The position numbers were made by a program, and so were the translations under genes. Below, in pieces: positions 1-11,534 of a DNA stretch of 64,000 nucleotides; position 1 is the stretch's first letter, and the number at the start of each line of letters is the position of its first letter. The DNA comes from Eucommia ulmoides. Lineage: Eukaryota; Streptophyta; Magnoliopsida; Garryales; Eucommiaceae. The notes under the pieces are model-generated. The model was given only the letters and a program-made list of their open reading frames with translations, did no database searches and had not been told where the DNA came from. The stretch covers positions 31,439,300 through 31,503,299 of the forward strand of contig CM028332.1 of the NCBI GenBank assembly GCA_016647705.1, written 5' to 3'.

Positions 1-198
1 TTTACTTTTGTATTTATTTTAGTTATTTTAGTCTTATAAGCCCTAAATTTGGACCCCTAAATAAAGTTAGGTTACGATAACCGCGGTACTTAGTGACAAT
101 TTAAATCAATCCGTATGGATACGACACTCTACTCACTACTACACTATTAAAACTTGACTCATACACTTGCGGTGTGTAGCAAAAATAAATCGCTACCA
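1..198 (+). repeat. Element A 5' LTR, 3' portion
   Basis: It matches the last 200 bases of the LTR at 16515-18331, including the stretch TAAAGTTAGGTTACGATAA and the terminal GCTACCA. The remaining 1.6 kb of this LTR lies left of the window. Confidence 0.85.
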
Positions 199-204
199 AG
201 TTTT

Positions 205-222
205 TGATGCCATGGCCGGTGA
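205..222 (+). promoter_or_regulatory. Element A primer binding site (tRNA-Asp type, degenerate)
   Basis: TGATGCCATGGCCGGTGA starts 7 bases after the LTR end. The complement of the plant tRNA-Asp 3' end is TGGCGCCGTTGCCGGGGA, so the site is recognisable but mutated. The position and the AAGTTTT lead-in match the better preserved sites at 49470 and 55543. Confidence 0.65.
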
Positions 223-406
223 TTGTTTTTAGATTGTTGTTAACATTGTGAATAAGTTACTTGATTTTAATTTAGGTATTTATTTTTAGTTCTAATTTTT
301 GTTTTTTAGTTTTGTTTCTTTTGTGAGGTACTTGAAGATGGTTCATCAACAAGTTTTCTTGAGATTTTTTAACGAGATTCCAAGTCGTTCTATTGTGCTT
401 AGGAAC
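223..406 (+). pseudogene. Element A leader ORF fragment, cut by element B
   Basis: Around 300-406 there is an open stretch whose layout matches the leader ORF of elements 1 and 2 (about 49635-49883 and 55850-55960): a T-rich leader, GTACTTG, then a peptide with GATTCCAAGTC in its DNA. The match to the other family members is partial. The frame is broken when element B begins at 407. Function unknown; it may be the start of a gag-like protein. Confidence 0.4.
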
Positions 407-1148
407 TGTAAGGCAGAGCATTTGTTACGCGTTTGTGTATTGACTACTCACAAGTGTACGAGGTCAAAGTTTAGTATGATGGATATTTAAAGATCGGGTA
501 TCGTATCCACAGGGATTGGTTGTCGTTATTATCGAGTACCGTAATTGTCATGACCTAATTTTATCTAGGTTAAAAAGAATGTAATTTAATTTATTAATAA
601 TGAATCCAAATATAAACTAATTTAATCTATATTAATTCTACTAATATGAGATAGTTAGGGGATGGATTATATAGGGATTAACTTTATTTACTTAAACGCG
701 TTTGATTTCGTTTAGTTTACAATAATGGTGTTCGACCTATTCGACAATCTCAGTTCGTAAACTCCTCTGCCACCTCTCCTGAGTATAAGACGAGGGATAT
801 TACGTGATTTTGTGTCAATGAAGAAGTCCCTCTCAACGTCTTAACAACCCTTGGTCACGTAAGTCTTGCCCCAACGTTATTGATTGCACACAATTCAACT
901 CCCAACCAAATAATTGGATCGTCGCATTATGTTTACCCTATCGTCAATCTCAGTTCTAAAACTCCACCGTCACTTCTCCCGATTGTAAGATGGGGGAATA
1001 CATGACTTCAAGTCAACGAAGAAGTCCCCCTCAACGTCTTAACGACCCTAACTCATGTGAGTCTTGCCCCCAACGTCATCGATTGGCGTTATGTTTACCT
1101 TACTTCAAATCCGGGGTTACCTTTCTCGAGTGTTAAACTCCATATTCT

Positions 1149-1186
<38 letters not shown>

Positions 1187-2055
1187 AAGCATAATAAACA
1201 TAACAACACAATAAACACAGTCAAACTACGATGAACAATCATCAAAGAAATGCAACTCAACAAAAACTACGTTTTTATAAATAATATTCATCCCTAAGAT
1301 AATCCACGTATAACTCGTGGTCATAATCGTATAAACATTGAAATCGAGCTAAACATGCTCAAAGAAACATAGAAGTTAAGAAATAAAAGGAAAAATGGAT
1401 GAACTTAGCCGATAGCCGAAGATTAGCCGCTAAAACCATTCACCGATCGATTTTCGTTCTCCGTGTGGTAATATTCTTCTTCGGATTTGTTTGAGCACTT
1501 CCCATACTCTTTCTATATTCTATACTAAGCCCTAAGGGCTCTAATGGCTGGAACTTACTCAAAGGAGATGAGAGGATATGGTATTTATAGGGAAAATATC
1601 TAAAAAAATATCTAAATTTGTGTAGAGGTCACCGCCACAGCGATGGGATTCAACGTCGCGGCCGTGAGTAGGTCGATTGGATGATCACTTCGGCGGTGAG
1701 TGGATTAAGTTAACATCCTGCATCTTCAGTGCTGTGGCGGTGGGTCTCGCGCCGCGACGGTGGATGTTCAGCAAGGATAAGTCATTCTTTGCATTTTCAT
1801 TGCCGCGATGGAGGTCTAGATGCCGCGACGGTGGGCTTCTTTTAGAATATTGCCACCTTGCTCATTTTTTCACAGTTCTTTAACCATTTTTTGTTCGATC
1901 TCATAGTTTTCGCTCCAGTTTCCTATCTTTTTGCTCACCACACCTGATTTATACAAAAAAAATAAAAACTAATTAAAACATATAAAAACGCTATAAAAAT
2001 GCTCTAAAACTTAACAAAACCGATTTGAAAATATATAGATAGATCACACCTATCA
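407..2055 (-). repeat. Element B 3' LTR
   Basis: On the minus strand it begins TGATAGGTGTGATC at 2055 and ends at 407. It is preceded by a purine-rich tract (complement of 2056-2078) like the one before the 3' LTRs of elements 1 and 2. A TATAAATA box lies at 1589-1582. A TA microsatellite (about 1150-1183) is present here and absent from the partner LTR. Confidence 0.85.
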
Positions 2056-3526
2056 AATACCCTCAAACTTGGAATTTTGCTAGTCGTCGAGCAAAACACA
2101 ATGAAAAACACAACTGAATTAAATAACAAATAACCTAAAAACAATCTAAACATAACGACATGCGAGTTTTACATTTTTCTAACAACCAAGTCATGTTTTC
2201 CCTCAACAATTGCCAGTCATATCGAGTTCAAGCAGTAAAAGACATCATGTGGTTCTAGAATTTCGACATGGAATAATGGTGAGCGCTATTCTAGATCTTG
2301 TAAATGTACTAGTGTGAGACTTAATAATATGGCTATACAACGACTGGATTGGATTATCCACCAACGAAACTTACGTCTTAGACCTTAAAGGACTAGGATA
2401 TCCATATGCCTGATTAGGGTCCACTCTCTACTAACGTAGGTTGAGTACTTCATAAAGATCAGAAGGACTTAGTTCGGTTATGGAATAGTTGGCCAAGGGT
2501 ATTTCGGAATAAAAAACGGGTTAACGTTGTTAACTTAACGTTACCCAAGACTCAATGCTTGGTATATTTACTCTCGAAACCCTCATAGATAAATTGGAAA
2601 ACAATCTCGAACAAACATTTAAGATCGATGTACTCACTTGTCAAAAGAAACGTAAATTTTTTTATTTTATTTTATTTTTTTATTTTTTATTTTTTTAATT
2701 TACCACACCCCTAAACTTATTCGATTAGTATGATTTCACGGGTGTGGTTAAAACGAAAGAAAAATAACAAGTAAGTACTCGAATACCGAACCAATTCGAA
2801 GTTCGCCCTAAACCCAACTACTCACATCAAGAAGCATTTGCAACTGCTAACTTGATTCACTCAAATGTGCCTTTAAATTTAACGATTAAGGTTTGGAAAA
2901 ATATCAACTGGCTAGGGTATTTGTTTATGTTTCAGAATTGCAATGTCATTTAGGCTTCGGTAGGGTAACGAGAGATAAACATATTACAGGGTAGGCTTAA
3001 AAAGGCTCAAGCGACAAAACGACTGCCTAAATCACGTCTCCTGAACTACCTCGCCTAGGATTTTGCCTCAAGCTTTCCCTTAATCAGGTTCTAGAATCCT
3101 TAATTGTCATTAATTTGGCTAATCGATAATCGTCCTCAAATCAATTGAATAGAAATACATTGAGTCTATGTGCTCATGTAAATTAGGATCTACAATAACT
3201 TTTACCATAAAGCATTATCAAGCACATAGAACACACATGTATTGGTATTACCCTTGACCTCGAAAACAACCAGGGGTAATCTCATCATCAGGTAACGGCC
3301 CAAATGAACGCAAAACTCATCATGCACACAATAACAACACAAAAAAACATAAAGATATTATAACCTAAACAATCATGCACACGGAAAAACAATAACACAT
3401 TTAACATAATATACTACACATCACTTCCGAACTCAAAACGGATAGTGTTCTCAAAAGCCCAATCATCATTCTTCAACATGTGAAATTTAAAGCATACTGA
3501 CGAATGGGGTTTAGAATACGTACCTA

Positions 3527-3549
3527 GGAGGCGAGAGAATCTCGCCTCC
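3527..3549 (-). other. Conserved hairpin in element B, next to a splice-donor-like site
   Basis: A perfect 10-bp stem (GGAGGCGAGA and its complement) encloses a 3-base loop. On the minus strand it is followed by TAG|GTACGT. The same structure is at 14976, 49925 and 56096 in the related elements. Confidence 0.6.
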
Positions 3550-3909
3550 GAATAAATTCGGCTATGACGGATTTAATTTATTTAACCTTGAGTTGCTTTC
3601 CATAAAGCGCGTGGTTTAATGTTCTCGGCCTGACATATTCAGAACACCTTCAAGCTTGGTGAGATTTTGCTTTGTTAGGCTCAATCTTTCAACGACACGC
3701 CTCACAGACATATGTGCGTGGCCATGCACAATAAAATGGCTTAGAATCCCATTGAAAGTAATGCATCAATACTCGCCTATCTAATATCGCCAAGTACCCT
3801 GCATAAGAAATAAAAAAAAAAAGTACAAACAAAAAGTATTTACAAAAGAAATTCCTAAAGTAAAATCGGGTCATTTACTCACAATATCAATAATAACAAA
3901 AAAATACAA

Positions 3910-3927
3910 TCTCCAGCAACGGCACCA
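3910..3927 (-). promoter_or_regulatory. Element B primer binding site (tRNA-Asp type)
   Basis: On the minus strand it reads TGGTGCCGTTGCTGGAGA. This differs from the tRNA-Asp complement TGGCGCCGTTGCCGGGGA at three positions, all transitions. It lies 6 bases inside the LTR boundary at 3934. Confidence 0.75.
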
Positions 3928-4401
3928 AAAACTTGTACGGTGGAGCATTTGTTACGCGCACACGTATTGACTACTCGCAATTGTATAAGGTCAAAGTTTT
4001 AGTATGATGGATCTTTAAAGATCGGGTATCGTATCCACAGGGATTGGTTGTCATTATTATCGAGTACCGTAATTATCATGACCTAATTTTATTTAGGCTA
4101 AAAAGAATGTAATTTAATTTATTAATACTAATACTAATATAACCTAATTTAATCTATACTAATTTTACTAATACGAGATAGTTAGGAGATGAATTATCTA
4201 GGGATTAACTTTATTTATTTAAATGCATTTGATTTCGTTTAGTTTACAATAATGGTGTTTCACCTATTCGACAATCTCAGTTCATAAACTCCCCCGCCAC
4301 CTCTCCCGAGTGTAAGACAAGGGATATAATGCGACTTCATGTCAATGAAGAAGTCCCCTTCAATGTCTTAACGACCTTAGGTCATGTGAGTCTCGCCCCA
4401 A

Positions 4402-5723
4402 TGTAGACACGGCATTTTGACCGCTTCGCAAAAATTATACTTTATTTTATAATTACCTTTATTTTATTTTCCTATTTATTTTATTTTGATTGTACCGTAT
4501 TTATGCGGTTTAATACTGCTAAATTAAGTTCTATTAATCTCTTAAGTAAATTAAATATTAGTAATTGATTTATTTTTTATTTTTACTTTTTTTGGTTTTG
4601 TAGATTTTTCGAAGTGGAATAAAAACGCGTTAATTCGGAACAAAATGGACAAGAAACATACGAGAACGAGAGAGGTCTAGACCGAACGGAGGTGGGGGGG
4701 GCTGCACAAAGGTCGCACGTGCGACCAGTGTACTGGCCGCATATGCGGCCAGCTTTACCCACCCCTTTTTTTCTTACCTTTTCGCGCGTTTTGTCGGACG
4801 AGTTTCAGAAATTCCTTCCTATAAATAGATGAAGGATCACAATAGGAAGGAGGAGGATTTTTTGGAGAAGGGAAAGATTTTTTTTGAGAAGGAGGAGGAT
4901 TTTTTTGGGGAGGGAGAGGTGAAATCTAGAGAGAAATTTTGAAGAAAATAATATTATTTTCATTTTATTGTAATTTTGAAGAATAAAAAAATCTCCAAGA
5001 AGGTGGTAAATTTTCATCTGTTGTAAATCTTACTCTTATTTTTTAATAAGTTGTTATTATACTAATTTTTTTTTTTTTTTTTGTAAATTAGATTTTTTTT
5101 TATTATTTTTTTATTTTTTTTTATTTTTTTTTTGAGTAAATAAAACGAGGTGGAAAATTCCCAACCTTCTATTGGAACGGTTTAAGTTTAGAAGGGAATT
5201 ACTCCCCTCGATGCGTGTGTGTGTGGGGGGGGGTGTTTTATTTAATTTGTGTGTATGTGTATGCGTGTGTATATGAGGAGATTACTTCCCTCAATGTGTG
5301 TGTATGTGTATGCGTGTGTATATGAGGAGGATTTCAAGATAAAATAAAAACATTTGGATTTAAATTTTATTTGGACTTAATCGGATAAGGTATCGTCTTT
5401 GGACGGGCGTCTTGGGGTGCTTGAGACCTTCCCCGAGCGTAACTGACCCCCGAACTCTTTAAACGAATCTCTGGTCAGACCATGTTATTTTAGGAGTCAA
5501 ATTTTTACTTAAGCCATCTTTTTTTAAATTGTTTTCAAAAAAGAAAAATATGGTGACCTAGCACATCATTTAAACCCAATGCTAGGTGGCGACTCCTTTT
5601 TCTAAAACAGGCTTAAGTATATTTTAATGAGAAAATCGACGTTTTTAAAAACCCTTCTCATTTTACCAGCGCCAAGCATATATCTATTTTTTTGATTTTC
5701 TCTGGAAAATCGGGGCGCGTTCA
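4402..5723 (+). repeat. Element C 5' LTR
   Basis: It is 1322 bp, beginning TGTAGACACGGC and ending GCGCGTTCA. A TATAAATA box is at 4820-4827. It has one copy of the 16-bp palindrome GGTCGCACGTGCGACC near 4710 and about one copy of the 120-bp unit that is amplified in the 3' LTR. Confidence 0.9.
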
Positions 5724-5725
5724 GC

Positions 5726-5743
5726 TGGCGACTCCGCTGGGGA
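5726..5743 (+). promoter_or_regulatory. Element C primer binding site
   Basis: TGGCGACTCCGCTGGGGA starts 2 bases after the LTR. It begins with TGG, the complement of the tRNA CCA end. I could not assign the tRNA from memory. Confidence 0.65.
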
Positions 5744-6053
5744 CCCATAGAGGGTCGAGCCCAATATGTCTGAATAAGTCCAACTAATCTAAAGTCCGAA
5801 TGTTAAATTTTTTTTTCCCCTCAATTCAGTAAATAAGTTGTGATTTTATTTATTTATTTATTTATTTTTATCATTTTTTTTTTATATATTTTCTTCTTCT
5901 TTTTCTTATTTCCTCTTAGGCTCTTATATCGTTGTAAATCCTCTGACAAAAGCAAAGTTGTCTTGTATCCATATTATCCCCTCAGGATTCTATGATACAA
6001 GACAAGAAATGGTTTTTTGGTACTCGTTGGATTGATGACGTCTTGGGAAGTCC

Positions 6054-6085
<32 letters not shown>

Positions 6086-6314
6086 TTTTCATGTACTATC
6101 ATTTGTTTTAATTGGTCGTTATCGAAATTGAAATCTTCAAACTAGAATGGGCTTTAAGACCACCTAAGACCCACGTGAACTAAAAAAAAGGATTTTTTTT
6201 GTAGGTAAAGAAGAAAAGGACAAGACAAAGAAAATTGGTCCCAGAAAAGCAAATCCAGTTCCCCCCTTTCGAAGTCCGATCTTTACACGCAGTCAACCAC
6301 AGACTCATTCCAGG
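5744..6314 (+). other. Element C untranslated leader
   Basis: Low-complexity leader between primer binding site and gag, with T-rich stretches and a long A run (about 6055-6082). No ORF or conserved structure seen. Confidence 0.5.
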
Positions 6315-8174
6315 ATGACATCAGAAAGCAATCCTGAATCTCCCCGAACGACCCAGATAGCTCAGATGTAGGAAACTATTGACAGGTTGATGGAAAGGAT
6401 CAACGAACTTAGCCGACCTCAGGAGGTGCCTATTCCTGCGTCCAACGGGACTCCTGTGACTGAATCCCCAAATGGAAACCCTGCAAGTATTGGGATGGAG
6501 AACTCAGGGCCAAATCCGAACCACGTCGGCCCGAACTTTGCAGTACCGGTCTACTATGGACCTCAGATGGGCCCTCATCCTTTCACCTATGGAGCTCCGA
6601 CATATCCCATCTAGGGGCATGTCTATTAGGCCTCACCAGAGGGCTCGGCCCCCGCCGCACCGCAGGTCCTCATTCACCCGGAGAGGGTCGTTGCTCCACC
6701 AAATAATTCAAATGATAGCCAACCGACCCCGGCCATTGAAACTGAAAACAAAGAAGAGAATGGCCCTCCACCGGCTTGGCTTCTGAAAATGGAAAAATTG
6801 GAGAAAACTATGGAAGAATGGCAAAAGGAGAAGCCGTCCAGGAAAGCGACGTACAAGGAGTTGTCAGCACCACCCGGGATTGTGTACCCGAAAAATTTCG
6901 TAGTTCCGGAGTTCACAAAATATGATGGCACTGGCCCTCCAGAATGGCATGTCAGCGTTTACAAAGAGGAGTTAGGAATTCATGCTCGGAATGAAGACCT
7001 TTGCCTAAAGATGTTTCGGAGATCGTTGAAAGGACCGGCTCTCAACTGGTACATGACCCTGGAGCTATCACAGATTAAAACATTTGAAGATCTGGTAGAG
7101 GCCTTCTGTGAGCAATATGTGTACAATAGGAATGCCGTGCCAGACCGCAATACCTTCTACCAGATACTGAAAAATAAAGACGAAAGTTTTCGGAGGTATA
7201 CTGCCCGTTGGAGGGAAGAGGCTGCCAAATTTGTCCCTAAGCTGAGTGAGGAAGCTCAGTTAGAGATATTCAAGTCAATTCAGTCACCGCCGTTCTATCG
7301 ATATCTCTCGAGCATAGCAGTGGTTTCTTTCGGCGATGCGATCAAACAGGCCGAGGTGACGGAAGAAGGAATAAGGAGCGGAAAAATTGAAGGGGCCCAA
7401 TCCAATCTGACGAAAAGGCCAGCCCCGCCAAAGATGAAAGAAAATGAAGTAGCTGTTGTCGTTTCCCCTCGGCAAACCCATTACCAGAATTACCCTCAAG
7501 CTTCCTGTCCCCAAAACTACCCGAACCAGAACAATCAATATCACAACTGCCCTCTTCAAAATCGCCAAAACCAAAATTATCCTCAAAACCAACCCTATTC
7601 CCAAAGCCACCCCCGCTATTACCAAAATATACCTCCCCCTTATCAAAACCATATTCCCCAATATTATCCTCAAGCCTACCCAGCACCCCCTTACCATACT
7701 TATCAACCACACCCGAACACCCCACCTCAAATTCCTAACCGCACTCCAAGGTCAGGAACCCAATATCACCAAGGCCTTCTACCTCATGCTACTGGGGAAA
7801 ATTTCTAGAACGACAACAGAGAGCTACAAGACCTTTCGATCTCGATCACCGAGTTGTACCGGAATTGTTTGAAACAGGGGATGCTGACACCCCTTCCATT
7901 CTACGAAGTTAAACCAGGGAGTAAAGCAGCTTCTTCAAATGCTTTCTGTGAATACCACTCAGGAACCAGAGGACATGCGACTGAGCAATGCTTTCAGCTG
8001 AAAGACAAAATTCAGGAGTTTATACGGACAGGAGCCATCACGTTTCCTAAAAAACCTGAGGCCAGTACGCCAAACTGTCAGCAGAATCCGTTGCCTGAGT
8101 ATGCACCTTCAAGAGGTGGTGAAGTCAATCTTTACCAAAATGTTGGTGGAGATGGGAGCGAGTTATGTGCCTAA
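6315..8174 (+). pseudogene. gag: Element C gag polyprotein (Ogre/Tat-like), one frame with four amber stops
   Basis: A single frame of 620 codons runs from ATG 6315 to TAA 8172-8174. It is broken only by TAG codons at 6369, 6612, 6627 and 7806; there is no frameshift. The N-terminal part is a short coiled-coil-like segment (MERINEL) and a Pro/Asn-rich stretch. The central retrotransposon gag domain (about 6789-7390) includes PEFTKYDG, FRRSLKGPALNWY and the ESFRRYTARWREEA segment. A long Gln/Asn/Tyr/Pro-rich linker follows (7460-7780). The C-terminal region holds CEYHSGTRGHATEQC followed by LKDKIQEFI, the zinc-knuckle-like motif typical of Ogre/Tat gag. Gag forms the cytoplasmic virus-like particle that packages element RNA. 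No pol follows. All four stops are one C-to-T change from CAG. Confidence 0.88.
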
Positions 8175-10035
8175 GGCTCAATTTGAAAAATCTAAAGACT
8201 GCAAAACTATTTTTTTGTTTGCTTTAAATTTGCGAGGTGTTTTGATAAAACTGGAAAATCTTTGCGTACTCACCTTTCCATCCCGTTGGTCTTTTGGATG
8301 GAAAAGGATTTGCTCTGTAATGACTTTTAAAATTTCAATAATGCAATACTGTTTATTCAAAACTGTGGTCTAATGTTTGAATCTTACTATTTCAGGTGCC
8401 CAAAATTGCCTGCATATGTTGTACGTGATGTGACTGAGTGAGGATGTGAATGTGTGATTTCAATACAAAGTTAAACCACGATTTAATGGGACTATAAACA
8501 AAGGAAGATCATGTTTATCCAAACGATGGTGAGATCTGAAAAGGCCCGTAACCAAATTCGTCAGCGATTCCAGAAGTACCGGGGGATTTAAAAGTCAAGA
8601 TTGGTATCCATTGTCCTTACGATGCTTTGATATATTGTTGCAAGCTAATCAAGCTATCTTTGGTGGTACTTTGATGATTGATGAAACTGGGTTTAAATAT
8701 CCCGATTTGCCTATTGTCTGAGTTACTCAATGGTAAAAAGGGAATACAATCATCTCAGGCCAATTATCCCAATGAAAAAATTTTCAAATGTTGCAAGAAG
8801 GTCTCAACTCCCAAAGAAAATCAAGTTCATTGATAAGCTCGGCTGTCCCTAAATCATTGTAAGTTCGATATAAAAAATAAAATAAAAAAAGAAGAAAATA
8901 ATAAGAAAAAAAAAAGAAAAAAGTGAAAAAAAAAAAAAGAAAAAAAAAAGAGGAAAAAATAAAAGAAATGGAAAAACGAAAAGTGGGATAACCGAACAAG
9001 AAGTATTGGTATAAATGTGGAAGAGATTTGAAGAGGAAAGAAAGATGATAGATAGATTTGTTCATATTTTCCGCCTCGGTCCAAATTAGCGGCAAATGAT
9101 ATTTTTTGGAATCAGAACTTGATGGATTTGAATGGAATTAGAATTTGAGAAAAGAAACACTGGTCGTGGTCTGAAAATGTATTAGAATCATATTCCTCTA
9201 CATTCTTGACTCAAGATCTCACAGAAAATCATATCGGGTATTAAAGGTACTCATTTTAGTAATTTTTGACATTTACCCATTTTTGGACTAAATCAGTTTT
9301 GCAGGACTTGAGAAAACACAGAGCATGCAGGAGTATTAGAACCCCAAGCATTGAAGCACCTACTAATTTGAAAAGACAAGAATCCAGTCGAGCAAGTCAA
9401 GGAGACCTCGATGAGGTATGTTGGGCCTTTCCCTGAGTTAAAGGGAACTAAAAAAAATAAAATTGTCGCATCATCCTGAAGCATGTCGAACTCTCAGTTG
9501 AAAAGCGAGACTTCTAAATTCAAAAATGGAAAAATCTCCCGATACTATCCCGTGACCCGAGAAAGTCAAGCGCCATCAAACGAGGGATTGCGACGGAAAA
9601 GGGGGGGACGGAATTGCGAGTCGTCAAGAGTGACAAGTTTTTCAAACTAAATTTTCGTGTTGCATGTGTTTTTTGTCCAATTACAGGGTTTTCAAAGGGC
9701 ATGGAAGCATGGATTTCTCTCTCACAAAGACTTCTTACCTTCCGGTTCAAATTAGAAACTTTTATTGCTGAAAGTTCGAAAGCTCTAAATGAGCGTCCAG
9801 GTATACGTTTTGTCCTGAAAAGGGCGAAAAGTGAACTACGCTGAACTTGATCCTCGGCATAATACTAAGGTACGCAGGCAATCTATAAATGTTCGGTCAT
9901 CTGAGAGTTCGGCTGGGGCACATTTATATCTTTGTTCTCTCATTCTGGCTCAGTCACAAGTTGGGGCATATTTTATACTCTTGAACTTTCTTTAAGCCCC
10001 TGGCCAAGAGGGCTGGGGCACGAATAATTTTTATT
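8175..10035 (+). other. Element C 3' interior without pol
   Basis: No protease, reverse transcriptase, RNase H or integrase motif is recognisable in any frame. The stretch includes an A/G-rich low-complexity block at 8875-8975 and two GGCTGGGGCAC motifs near 9911 and 10010. It probably replaces the lost pol region. Confidence 0.6.
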
Positions 10036-10556
10036 ACTCTAAACAAACCTCTAAACGGACACGTGTTCGTCATGAGTATCGTCAGGAGTCATTTTTTTAT
10101 TACTCTAAACAAACCTCTAAACGGACACGTGTTCGTCATGAGTATCGTCATGAGTCATTTTTTTATTACTCTAAACAATCCTCTAAATGGACACATGTTC
10201 GTCATGAGTACCGTCATGAATTATTTTATTACTCTAAACGATCCTCTAAACAGACACTTGTTCGTCATGAGTCATTTTTTATTACTCTAAACGATCCTCT
10301 AAACGGACACATGTTCGCCATGAGTACCGTCATGAATTATTTTATTACTCTAAAAATAATCATTTTAACAGACACTTGTTTGTCATGAGTATCATCACGA
10401 GTTAATTTTTTTATCACTCTAAACGATCCTCTAAATAGACATTTGTTTATCATGAACATCGTCATGAGTCATTCTTTTATTTTTCTAAACGGACACTTGT
10501 TCGTCATGAGTCTTCTTTTATTACTCTAAACGTACACTTGTTCGTCATGAGTCATT
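10036..10556 (+). repeat. Tandem array of about 67-bp units in element C
   Basis: Seven to eight diverged copies of a unit containing ATTACTCTAAAC, CCTCTAAACGGACAC, TGTTCGTCATGAGT and a T-rich stretch. The units vary in length, some being truncated. The array ends about 130 bp before the 3' LTR. Short in-frame peptides here are a by-product of the repetition. Confidence 0.85.
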
Positions 10557-10999
10557 TTATTTTATTTGTTCTATTATTGGAAAATACACTTAAAAAATAA
10601 ATAAAAATAAAAAATGGGACGATCAAAATGATGTGGTCTTTTATCTTTGTCAAGCAAGTGGGACTTGCATGACAAAGAGGGGCAACTGTAGACATGGCAT
10701 TTTGACCGCTTCGCAAAAATTATACTTTATTTTATAGTTATCTTTATTTTATTTTCCTATTTATTTTATTTTGATTGTACCGTATTTGTGCGGTTTAATA
10801 CTGTTAAATTAAGTTTTATTAATCTCTTAAGTAAATTAAATATTAGTAATTGATTTATTTTTTATTTTTTATTTTTTTTGGTTTTGTAGATTTTTCAAAG
10901 TGGAATAAAAACGCGTTAATTCGGAACAAAATAGACAAGAAACAGACGAGAACGAGAGAGGTCTGGACCGAACGGGGGTGGGGAGGGGGCTGCACAAAG

Positions 11000-11132
11000 G
11001 TCGCACGTGCGACCAAAAACTGGTCGCACGTGCGACCAAAAACTGGTCGCACGTGCGACCAGTCTGGCCGCACCAGCGACCAGATGCACTGGTCGCTGGG
11101 GCGACCAGTGTACTGGCCGCATATGCGGCCAG
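11000..11132. repeat. Cluster of GC-rich palindromes in element C 3' LTR
   Basis: Three copies of GGTCGCACGTGCGACC spaced by AAAAACT are followed by CTGGTCGCTGGGGCGACCAG and CTGGCCGCATATGCGGCCAG. The 5' LTR keeps only one copy of the first and the last. They lie about 70-200 bp upstream of the TATA-like position, in the presumed U3. Confidence 0.85.
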
Positions 11133-11534
11133 CTTTACCCACCCCCTTTTTTCTTACCTTTTCGCGCATTTTGTCGGACGAGTTTTAGAAATTCCTTCCC
11201 ATAAATAGATGAAGAATCACAATAGGAAGGGGGAGAATTTTTTGGAGAAGAGAGAGAATTGTTTTGAGAAGAAGGAGGATTTTTTTTGGGAGGGAGAGGT
11301 GAAATCTGGAGAGAAATTTTGAAGAAAATAATATTATTTTCATTTTATTGTAATTTTGAAGAATAAAAAAATCTCCAAGAAGGTGGTAAATTTTCATCTG
11401 TTGTAAATCTTACTCTTATTTTTTAATAAGTTGTTATTATACTAATCTTTTTTTTTTTTTTTTGTAAATTAGATTTTTTTATTTATTTATTATTTATTTA
11501 TTTATTTATTTATTTTTTTTTTTTGAGTAAATAA

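Larger units (their letters stand above)
2056..3933 (-). other. Element B internal region, no pol genes
   Basis: This 1.9-kb stretch is collinear (inverted) with 49464-51424 of element 1 and 55537-57398 of element 2. It contains a short ORF at 3874-3689 with the motif YLAILDRRVLMH, shared with element 1 at about 49690, and the hairpin at 3527-3549. No gag zinc finger, protease, reverse transcriptase or integrase is recognisable. It reads as the reduced interior of a non-autonomous derivative. Confidence 0.6.

Noticed and set aside
7284-7730. Minus-strand ORFs overlapping gag
   Set aside because: They are shadows of the repetitive Gln/Asn/Pro-rich linker of the gag frame.
6369-7808. Programmed stop-codon readthrough in element C gag
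   Set aside because: The four TAG codons have different downstream contexts and none shows a known readthrough signal; deamination of CAG is simpler.
8784-9095. Phe-rich ORFs on the minus strand
   Set aside because: They are translations of an A/G-rich low-complexity run.
10036-10556. Possible CRISPR-like array
   Set aside because: Units are adjacent and diverged without unique spacers, inside a plant retrotransposon; it is an ordinary tandem repeat.
10850-11397. Several overlapping ORFs on both strands in the element C 3' LTR
   Set aside because: They come from GC-rich palindromes and repeats in the LTR promoter region; the same peptides recur at 4805-5017 because the LTRs are copies.
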